From the NCBI GenBank assembly GCA_037176725.1, contig JAZBRS010000076.1:123833001-123897000 (forward strand): a stretch of DNA of 64,000 nucleotides, in the 5' to 3' direction. The stretch's first letter is position 1. Each line of letters begins with the position of its first letter. The notes below the pieces were generated by a model. That model was not told where the DNA came from and searched no databases. It saw only the letters and a program-made list of their open reading frames with translations. Origin of the DNA: Posidonia oceanica. Taxonomy: Eukaryota; Streptophyta; Magnoliopsida; Alismatales; Posidoniaceae. The translations under genes were made by a program, and so were the position numbers. Shown piece after piece: positions 52,401 to 61,680 of this stretch.

Positions 52401-53257
52401 TCTTCTTAGGGCTTGCACCTATCATTCCAAGCGGTCCGGTCTTGATAAGGCTCATACCTATCATTCCTGACCTCTTCCAGGTCGTGTTAGGGCTTGCACC
52501 AATCATTCCTGGTGGTCCATTCACGAGAAGGCTGGTACTTATCATTCCTAACCTCCTCCGGGTCTTGTTAGGGCTTGAACCAATCATTCCTGGCGATCCG
52601 GTCATGATACGACTCGTACATATCGTTCCTGACCTCTTCCGGGTCATGTTAGGGCTTGCACCTATCATTCTTGGCGGTCCGGTCTTGATAAGGCTCGTAC
52701 TTATGATTCCTGACCGCTACCTGGTCTTGCTAGGGCTTCCACCTATCATTCCTGGGGGTCCGATCTTGATAAGGCATGTACTTATCATTCCTGACCTTTT
52801 CCGGGTTATGTTGGCACATGCACCTTTCATTCCTGGCGGTCCGGTCTTGATAAGCTTGTACTTATCATTCCTGACCTCTACCGGGTCATGTTAGGGCTTG
52901 CACCTATCTTTCCTGGCGGTCTGGCTTTGATAAGGCTTGTACTTATCATTCTTGGCCTCTTCCTGGTCTTGTTAGGGCTTGCACCTATCATTCTCGGCGG
53001 TCCTGTCATGATTAGGCACATACTAATCATTCCTGACCTCTTCCGGGTCTTGTTAAGGCATGCACCTTTCATTCCTGGCGGTCCAGTCATGATAGGGCTT
53101 GTACTTATCATTCCGGTCCTCTTTTGGGTCTTGTTAGGGCTTGCACCTATCATTCGTAGCGGTCCGGTCTTGATCTGGCTTCTACTTATCATTCCTGACC
53201 TCTTCGGGTCTTGTTAGGGCTTGCACCAATCATTCCTAGCAGTCCGGTCTTGATAGG
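49442..53257 (+). repeat. 81-bp satellite array, right block
   Basis: About 47 monomers, beginning with GCGGC, the right target site duplication of LTR B. The block parallels 34356-38340 of the middle block unit by unit, including rare variants (GGTTTGGGAAAGGCATGAAC at about 49546; the 34455 counterpart differs by one base). Half-unit recombinants occur at about 50491-50520 and 51440-51490, and a shortened unit at about 51325-51345. It ends abruptly at LTR C, with ATAGG as the last five bases. Confidence 0.96.
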
Positions 53258-53929
53258 TGTAGTAATCCCAATCAGAAATCAGGCTTACTATTAGCGGTGT
53301 TGATCCGAGGAGGAGGGCTCAACTCGAAAACACTTAAAAAGGGAAGAAAAGAAGAAGATAAGACAAATCAGAGTCGCCACCATGTCTATTATCAGGAGAC
53401 GAGGAAAACCGGGGGAAATGCGTGAATTAACACGCAAAACCAAGCAAGAAATGCGAAGCAAAGCAATGCAAAGGAAAACAAATGCAAATACATGCAAATG
53501 AGATGACTCAGGCCTAGGATAAGGGCGATATGGTCAATGCGGTCCAAAAGACTGGGCAAGGACTCCAGTTACGTGCGGGGAAGGTGTTAGGCACCCCCGA
53601 CACGCCCGAGAATCGGTCTTTCTAGGCTTACGCTCGCATACGCAGGGAAATGCAGATTTGATTGCCTAAATGCCAATGAATGCCTGAATGAATGCTCATA
53701 GGTGTGCTCTAAGTGGTAGAATGCAATGCAAGAAAGTAAACATGCTGTCTAAGTGCTCAGCAGCGCTGTCTGTGTTCCGAACCGGGCGAAACCGGACTCG
53801 TGAGAACTCCAGGCAGTAAGCATCACTGCCCTATATGCAAATGCAAGCGAAAAAGCAAAACAACAGTAAATCCATGCAGATGCAAGCAACATGCAAGGGA
53901 AAACGGCGCAAAACACGCGAAACAATGCA

Positions 53930-54300
53930 AGAAACGAGAGCGGCATGCAAAACGGTGCAAGAAAACAAGACGGGCACGCAAAACAGTGCCAGAAGCGAAG
54001 CGAGCACGCAAAACGGTGCCAAAAATGAAGTAGGCATGCAAAACAGTGCCAAAAACAAAGTGGGCACGCAAAACGGTGCCAAAACGAAGCGGGCACGCAA
54101 AACGGTGCCAAAGACAAAGCGGGCACGCAAAACGGTGCCAAAAGCGAAGCGGGCACGCAAAACGGTGCCAAAGACGAAGCGGGCACGCAAAATGATGCCA
54201 AAGACGAAGCGGGCACGCAAAACGGTGCCAAAAGCTAAGCGGACACGCAAAACGGTGCCAAAGACAAAGCGGGCACGCAAAACGGTGCCAAAAGATGGAA
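53930..54300. repeat. LTR minisatellite, 30 bp, LTR C
   Basis: About 12 units have the form GCGGGCACGCAAAACGGTGC plus CAAAGACGAA, the most regular of the four arrays, with GGCAC, eight bases, GTGCC in nearly every unit. The 211-aa KRARKTVPK ORF and its antisense ORFs are translations of it. Confidence 0.93.
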
Positions 54301-54742
54301 TAAAACCTCGGCAAAACCATGCAAATGCAAGGAGAGAAAACATGAAAAGTGAAAGTAGAGGCAAACAGTGTGTGTGTGAGAACAAACACTGTTTGAGGTC
54401 CGCACAGAGTAGGTGTGAAGACCTACACTGGGGAGAACAAGCAAGCGGAGGGATTACCACTGCTTTGTGACTGTTTTCCACTAAACTGCTCCATGATGTG
54501 TCTCGCACGCTGCCCAAAGCTCGCTATGCGATCGGGTCGTGGAAAAGTGGGAAGAAAGTCGCAATAAGTGGTGAATCTAGGGAAAACACAACACAAAACA
54601 CTCAGGAATACGCGAAACGAGGAACAGAGTTGATAGATAAGAAGAGGAAGTCTTATTCTACATGCTCGAGGAAACAAAAAGCGAAAACGATGCATGCAAT
54701 GCAAAAGGTATGCAAATGAGTGCTGTGCAGGGGTTCAGGAGG

Positions 54743-54751
54743 ACTTACCTA
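54743..54751 (-). promoter_or_regulatory. Splice-donor-like site 2, LTR C
   Basis: On the element strand it reads TAG/GTAAGT at the same place as in the other three LTRs. The intronic side is the full consensus. Confidence 0.5.
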
Positions 54752-56466
54752 GGAAATCTGGAGCCTGATCTAAAATCTGCTTGGTCCATGCTGAAGAGCG
54801 CTTCGCTGGGGTCGTCTGGGTAGCTTGTTTGAGAAGATCCAACGGCCGGATTGGAAGATATCACAGCTTCAAGGCAGAGGAGCCAGAACAGGGGAGAAGA
54901 ACAGATCTAAGTGTACAGGGGGTCCTAGGGGTGTGCAAACAGGTCCTCCCATGTAAATGGGAGCTAAAGAAGCTTTAAGTGTGTGCAGAGGATGCAAAAA
55001 GCTAGGATGCACGGATGCAATGCATGCAGAAAGCGAGAAGAGACTTAAGGGGGATTTTTCAGAAAATTGGGGGTTCAAATGCAATTTTTGAAAAGATAGG
55101 GGTCTAAATGCAAAGGTTTTGAAAAGTTTGGGGCTTTCATGTAGGGATTTTGAAAAAAGGAGGGTCTGTATGCAATTTTGCAAAGGACAGGGTTTAAAAT
55201 GCAATTTTTCAAAAGGGGTATGCATCAGGACAAGTTTTGAAGACATGTGGCAAGTTGAAATGCAATTTTGAAATCATAGGGTCTAAAATGCAATTTTTCC
55301 AGAAAAACAGGGTCCTAAGTAGTCTGGGAATGCAAATGGGGACTTACATGCAATTTTTCAAACATGTGGGGCTAAAATGCAATTTTTGAAGCAAAATATG
55401 CATTTAAATGATTTTTATAAGCATGTAGAGGACCTGTGTGTAATTTTCAAATTATGCAGGGTCAAAAATGCAATTTTTGAAGCAAAATATGCATTAAAGG
55501 GGCAGACAGAGGACTGACATGCAATTTTTAAAATATGCAAGGTCAAAAATGCAATTTAATAAGCTAAATATGCATTTAAATGACTACTATGCATTAGAAA
55601 GGACCTATATGCAAAAATCAGAAAATAGAGGGGGAGAAATGCAATGCAACAAGCAAAAATAAAAAATAAAACCTAACTTCTACAGGACAGAGGATCAGGA
55701 TGCAAAAATAGAAAACAAAAGGGACCTGGAATGCAATTTCATATGGCAAAATATATGCATTAAATCTAATTAAACTACTACAGGACTTAAGTGCAAAAAT
55801 CAAAAGCAGGAGGGCCAAAGTCTAACTTATTACTGAAGAACAGCACAGTAAATGGATCAGCATGCAAATAAGGAAAACTACAAACATTTCATGCAATTTA
55901 ATATGGTTTCAGTTCAAAAATCAGCAGATTAAATCAAATAAAGGACTGGAATGCAAAATGATAAGAACTCAAACCAGAAAAGCAATATTTAACGAAAAAC
56001 TTAGATATCCGGAAAATAAATGAACAGTGCATGGCCGACGGCCATGGACACTATAGCAGCAAGCTGCCAGCGTCCATGAACGCCGGCACGGGGGTGTTGG
56101 AGCAGCGCAGACCGGCGGGGAGGCATCTCCAGGTCCTGACGGTGGTCGGACGACGCTCGGCGGAGCTCGACGCTGGCTGGAGCGAGCCGGAGAAGCTACC
56201 GGAGGTCTGTAGAGCTTCAGAAGAGCATTACGAGCGATCGGCGCGACGACGCGGTGATCTGAAGGTCGGAGGATGCTCCTGAGGCTCGTGCGGACCAGAG
56301 GGTGCTGCTGGAAGGTCGTTCTGCTGACCGGAGTGGAGGGACACGCGGAGAGACTCGCCGGAGAATACGACTCTGGCCGGAGAGGCCACCGGCGCAGGAG
56401 CGAGGGAAAACCTATTCTAAGGGGGGAAGAGCAAGAGGGGAGGAAGATTAGGCTAAGGAGATAAAG

Positions 56467-56475
56467 AGTTACCTG
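56467..56475 (-). promoter_or_regulatory. Splice-donor-like site 1, LTR C
   Basis: On the element strand it reads CAG/GTAACT at the end of the GC-rich block. Confidence 0.45.
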
Positions 56476-59190
56476 TCTCTGCGTCTGAGAAGTCCTCTCG
56501 ACGCAGGTGGTTTCAGAGATCGCTGGTGGAGCTCGTCCGGCTGCTGCGGGCACCGTCTGCTGCTCGCGAGGATTGGGATCGCCTCCACGGAGCCTTCCGG
56601 TGCTTCTCGGATGGTTGGACGCGAGCTTCGAAGATCAGCAGGAGATCCGGCTGATCTTGGGTTCACAGAGGCAGCCAGAGATTGGGGGGACTGTCCGCTG
56701 CTCCTCAGGCCAGATAGGACCTTCTGGGAGATTGCTGGAGGTCTGGGGAACGATTCTGGGTGGTCGAATTGATCAGGGGAGGTCTGCGGATGGAGATTGC
56801 AAGTTGGTCGACTTTCTGGTCAGAGGGGATTGCAGGTGTTTGAAGTGGCAGGTAGGTGCGGTGGTGGGTTGCTGGGCTGAAGGTCGGGTGCCTTGGGGAG
56901 GTGGAGTTCAGGCGAGTATCTTAGGAAGATTTGGGAAGAAATGGAATTCTGTGGTGATGGCAATTCTGAAATGAGAAGTGATGGGTTTTGTGGTGGATTT
57001 TCAGGTGGAGTCGGGGGTGGTTCTGAGGTGGAAAGGCCGGGAAATGGAGGGGGAAAGGTACTGATGTGCTGGGTGAGATTGGGGGATGAACTGGGAGGGA
57101 ATTGATGGCTGGAACGGACCTGGTTTCTGAGGAAAAAGATGGGGGAATGGCTGCCGTGGAATTCAGAGGAGGGAGAAGAAGATTTGCTTGGGAATTCTCT
57201 CTGGACTTCAGCTTCTCTCTCTTGGACGGCAAAGGGCATTAGAGGAGGGGCTGAAGGGCTGGCTTTATTAGGACGCATGAAGCTATCGGGCACGCTGAAG
57301 ATTTTTGAATCCCTCCGACGCGAGTACTGCAGCTGAGATGAGAGGATGCCGGCGAGACGACAGGCAGTAACTGCCTCCCGGAAAAGGTGCTGAGAGAAGA
57401 GAGAGGAGTGGCGAGCTGTTGCTGGATTGGATGGAGGGGGAAAGCTTGAATTTGAAAAAGAAGTGGGAGTCCTGTGTAGCTTTGCGGGAGGAGAAGGAAG
57501 AAGCTGAGGAAGAAGAAGGAAGATGGGTGGAGGGCGAAGGCTGGGGATCGCGGGCCGGGCCGCGAGCAGAAAAAAGAAAAAAAGAAAGAAAAGAAAGATG
57601 GGGCGGACGGGCTGGACTGGGCTCAGCCGGAAAAGAGGAAGGGAAGAAAATTAGGAAGAAAAAAGGAATGGAAGGGAAAGAGAAGGGAAATAAATTAGGT
57701 AAAAATAAAATAAAAATAAGTAAAAATATTAGGATGATTGTGTTGTGAGTTAGGATCTCGATTAAATTTTTAATGACTGTTTTTAGTTGATTAGTTCTGG
57801 TTTTAGAGGGGTTTTGGGTTTGATTAGGGTTTTAAGGGTTTTCTTTGTTTTTAATTTGTTTTCCATTTTGATTAAGTGTTTGTTAGGCCTTTTAAATTAT
57901 TTTTTTTATTGTGTTTTTCTTGTTAAGTATTTGGGATTTTAGTGAGGATTTTTTAAAGTTTATTTTTAGATTAATTAGAGTGAGTTTTGGCTTTTGATTT
58001 TAGTCTTTTTAGAATTTTCCTTAGGTCTCCTTTAAATTACACTTTTGATTTTTTGTTTGTTGAGTTTTCTTGATGTTTTTTAGTTAAGCTTCTTCTTGAT
58101 GGATTAAGTGTTTTTAAATCTTTAATTGTTTCTCTTTTCTTTCTCTTTTTCTTTAATTAAGTTCTTAAGTTGTCCTTCTTAGGTTTGTTAAGTCAAGCTT
58201 TTTTCATTAATTATTTGTCTTAGTGTTTTTAATTGTTTTACTTCTTCTTAGGGTTTGTTCTTAGATTATTTTGATAGGGTTTTCACCTTTGGTTGGTTTT
58301 GATTATATTTTAATTTTTTCCTTGATTTTACAGCATTTTCTTTTGGTTATTTTGTATTTTTTAGGTTACACTCCTTGATTTTCCATTTTAGCTAATTTTA
58401 GTTGGGTTTAGGTTCTTAATTGTTTGTTTAATGTTTTTAATTATTTTTCTTAGGGTTCTGGTTTGTTTCCCTTTAGTTTTAGAGTTTTAAGGATTTTTGA
58501 GGGTTTTTATGGATTTTAGCAAAAGAAAGAAAAATGAAAAGAGAAGGGAGAATAAAAGGAAAAAAGGAAGAATAAAGGGAAAAGAGATGAGTTGGAGGAA
58601 AACAATTATTTAAAAGTCAGGAAAAATGCTAAAAATAACGTAAAAATAGAAATAAGATAGAGAAGAGATAGAAGCACAAAGGGGGCCCACAGCCAGGTAA
58701 GAAAATGAGAGAGAAGGTGATGAAAAGAGGGAGGATAATCAGGAGAGAGAGAGGAGAGAGAAAAGGATAATCTAGGAGAGAGAAAAGGATAATTTGGGTA
58801 AAAGGAAGGCTTAAAGGTTTTGAAATGGGGTGAAAATTGGGGAGTGTGCAGCCTAGGGTTTCTAGTGTTCGTTCTGAGGATTTGGTCTGGTTTTGAGCAA
58901 GTTTTGGAGGGGTTTTGAGGTGTAGAAAAAGGATGGTTTCACCTTAGTTTTCTACGGTTTTTGGGAATGGTTTTGGGCTGAAAGTTTCTAAGTGTTTGGG
59001 TAGGTTTGCTAAGTAGGGATTGATGGGTTTTCCTATGGTTTTTGGGCAAGTTTTGGGCTTGGGAAGAGGGTGTAGGCTTAGGTCAAGTTAGGCTTGTTTT
59101 GAAGGGTGAGATGAAGAGGGTTGGGGGTTGTTTTGACCTAGGTTTAGATCCAGAAGTCACCAGAAGGTCCCAAATGATCCAAGCCTGTCA

Positions 59191-59274
59191 AGATGGGGTG
59201 TTAACAGATGCCCCTCCCTGAGCAAGGTCAAGCGGAGCGAGGCCGCTGCTCAGGGTTGACAAGACACCCCATCT
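59191..59274 (-). other. Nested stem-loop spanning the LTR/polypurine boundary
   Basis: The outer stem is AGATGGGGTGT (59191-59201, inside the LTR end) with ACACCCCATCT (59264-59274), 11 of 11 paired. The inner stem is CCCTGAGCA (59216-59224) with TGCTCAGGG (59247-59255), 9 of 9 paired. The polypurine tract and the LTR tip lie between the left arms. This places the start site of plus-strand DNA synthesis inside a potential RNA structure. Confidence 0.65.
59207..59220 (-). promoter_or_regulatory. Polypurine tract (PPT)
   Basis: In element sense CAGGGAGGGGCATC directly precedes the LTR start TGTTAACA. A purine-rich run touching the 3' LTR is the primer for plus-strand synthesis in LTR retrotransposons. 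Its presence here, on the side away from the satellite, confirms that LTR C is a 3' LTR. Confidence 0.75.
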
Positions 59275-59754
59275 GACCGACGGGAGCAGAGGTTTGCTAT
59301 GGGCGTGAGCCACTTATTCGGCGGATGCACCGAAAATCGTAGCCCGTTGCCGCAATGCAAAATGCAGGTACAGATGGATGATGTGCAGAGTATGCAATGC
59401 ATGCTAATGCAAATGCAATGCAAGCGTTAGTAACTAGAATGCTGATGCAGTGCAAGTGATGTTGATGATGCTAAATTAGTATGCAATGCTAGCTGAGAAG
59501 GTGCAGAGATGATGCTAGAAAAATGCTAAAGGAAGGCGCGATGTGGCGCGAGGACCTGGCAAGAAGGCCAGACTTGCGCGACAAGGCAAGGAAAAGGAAG
59601 GCGCAGCTTGTCCCTGCCCAGGGAGCAAGCTAGCAAAAAAAAGAGGGGCGCGAGGGGAGAGAGGCCAACTCTCCTTTCGCAAAGGGGGATGCGGGACTTT
59701 GCCTTCCTGGGACAAGGCCACGCCAAAAAGGTGATAAGGTGTCGGGTTTATCGA
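59275..59754. other. 3'-UTR unique sequence of right element
   Basis: I see no gene here. 59340-59520 is rich in ATGCAAATGCAATGC words; 59530-59700 is G/C-rich. Short ORFs on both strands at 59515-59790 have no recognisable features. Confidence 0.6.
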
Positions 59755-60775
59755 CCGGATAGTTTACGGTCCTATCAACCGAAACGATAGTTTACAGTCC
59801 TATCAACTGGAACGATAGTTTACAAACCTATCAACTGGAACGATAGTTTACGGTCCTATCAACCGGAGGCAGTTGTGAGTGATAGTTACTGGATATCAGC
59901 CGTATAACATGGTTGTGCGGGATAGTTTACAGTCCTATCAACTGGAACGATAGTTTACAGACCTATCAACTGGAACGATAGTTTACAGACCTATCAACTG
60001 GAGGCGATAGTTTACAGTCCTATCAACTAGAAAGCACAAACCATGAGGGATAGTTACTGGGTATCAGCCGTATAACGCAAATGCCAGAGAATGATAGTTT
60101 ACAGTCCTATCAACTGGAACGATAGTTTACAGGCCTATCAACTGGAACGATAGTTTACAGTCCTATCAACTGGAAAGGGCATTTGCGAGGGATAGTTACT
60201 GGATATCAGCCATATAACATGATTGCGAGGGATAGTTTACAGTCCTATCAACTGGAACGATAGTTTACAGTCCTATCAACTGGAATGATAGTTTACAGTC
60301 CTATCAACTGGAAAATGCAATCATGAGGGATAGTTACTGGATATCAGCCGTATAATGCAATTGCAGGTGATAGTTTCGGATATCAGCCAAGGAATGATAG
60401 TTTACAGTCCTATCAACTGGAGCGATAGTTTACAGTCCTATCAACTGGAGCGATAGTTTACAATCCTATCAACTGGAAGCTGCAATTGCAAGGGACAGTT
60501 ACTGGATGTCAGCCGTATAACGTAATTGCAAGTGATAGTTTCGGATATCAGCCAAGGATGAGTTTTGGATCATCAGCCAGAGAATGATAGTTTACAGTCC
60601 TATCAACTAGAACGATAGTTTACAGTCCTATCAACTGGAACGATAGTTTACAGCCCCATCAACTGGAAAGTGCAATTACGAGGGACAGTTACTGGATGTC
60701 AGCTGTATAACACAACTACGGGCCAGATCGGGGATCAGCCCAAGATGATAGTTTACGGTCCTATCAACCGGAAAG
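59755..60775. repeat. 28-bp tandem repeat with interspersed 30-bp blocks (3' UTR)
   Basis: The basic unit is CGATAGTTTACAGTCCTATC plus AACTGGAA (28 bp), usually in runs of three or four. Runs are separated by blocks containing GATAGTTACTGGATATCAGC and CGTATAAC. Each 28-bp unit has GATAG, nine bases, CTATC. This array is not visible in the left element within the window; it may lie beyond its left edge. Confidence 0.92.
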
Positions 60776-61500
60776 AGCAGTGATTGATTGATTGATTGAT
60801 AAGATATCGGACATATCGGTCGGCAAATAGGGGATGAGATAATGATGAGAGATGATAAGATATCGGACTTATCGACCGGCAAAGAGGGGATGAGGTAATG
60901 ATGAGATGATTGATTGAAAAGGTGATAAGATATCGAACTTATCGGCCAGCAAAGAGGGGATGAGGTAATGATGAGATTGATAAGATATCGGACTTATCGG
61001 CCGGCAAAGAGGGGATGAGATAATGATGAGATGATTGATTGAAAAGGTGATAAGATATCGGACTTATCGGCCGGCAAAGAGGGGATGAGGTAATGATGAG
61101 ATTGATAAGATATCGGACTTATCGGCCGGCAAAGAGGGGATGAGGTAACGATGAGATGATTGATTGAAAAGGTGATAAGATATCGGACTTATCGGTCGAC
61201 AAAGAGGGGATGAGGTAATGATGAGAGATGATAAGATATCAGACTTATCGGCCGGCAAAGAGGGGATGAGGTAATGATGAGAGATGATAAGATATCGGAC
61301 ATATCGGCCAGCAAAGAGGGGATGAGGTAATGATGAGATTGATTGATTGAAAAGGTGATAAGATATCGGACTTATCGGCCGGCAAAGAGGGGATGAGGTA
61401 ATGATGAGATTGATTGATTGAAAAGGTGATAAGATATCGGACTTATCGGCCGGCAAAGAGGGGATGAGGTAATGATGAGATTGATCGATTGAAAAGGTTT
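60776..61500. repeat. GATAAG tandem repeat (right 3' UTR)
   Basis: Units of about 71 bp alternate with shorter units of about 52-55 bp that lack the TTGATTGATTGAAAAGG part. Each contains GATAAG, eight bases, CTTATC, followed by GGCCGGCAAAGAGGGGATGA. It is homologous to 1-556. Confidence 0.92.
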
Positions 61501-61680
61501 CGCGAGAGCGAATCATCCCATGACACCAGGAATATCATGGGGGAAGGAGGGGGAGGATGATACCAAGGGGCGATCAAAAGATGCCCCTGGTGTCGGGATG
61601 ACACCAGGGGTTGGCCAGCGCGTCCTTGGCATCAAAAGCAGAGGGTGAAGACAAAACTGACGTGTTTGTCAGACGAGTAG
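61501..61680. other. Conserved 3'-UTR spacer with 11-bp stem-loop
   Basis: A perfect stem CCCCTGGTGTC (61584-61594), loop GGGAT (61595-61599), GACACCAGGGG (61600-61610) is present. A second possible stem, CCCATG with CATGGG, lies just upstream (61517-61541). The block aligns with 557-719 of the left element. Confidence 0.72.

Larger units (their letters stand above)
53258..59206 (-). mobile_element. 3' LTR of the right element (LTR C, 5949 bp)
   Basis: In sense it starts TGTTAACACCCC (59206) and ends GATTACTACA (53258). It aligns by eye with LTR A over most of its length, notably the T-rich block 57690-58480 against 16430-17220. The minisatellite is longer than in A or B. The last part (53258-53330) resembles LTR D more than A (ATTACTACA end), suggesting exchange between subfamilies. 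ORFs at 55969-57750 are compositional. Confidence 0.92.

Noticed and set aside
53258..59206. LTR C as a third solo LTR
   Set aside because: The 5 bp on the two sides differ (ATAGG and GATGC), and the right side begins with a polypurine tract and 3'-UTR sequence, so it is a 3' LTR of a longer element.
59755..60775. CRISPR-like look of regular repeats separated by other blocks
   Set aside because: The intervening blocks are themselves repeats, unit lengths vary, there are no cas genes, and the context is the 3' UTR of a plant retrotransposon.
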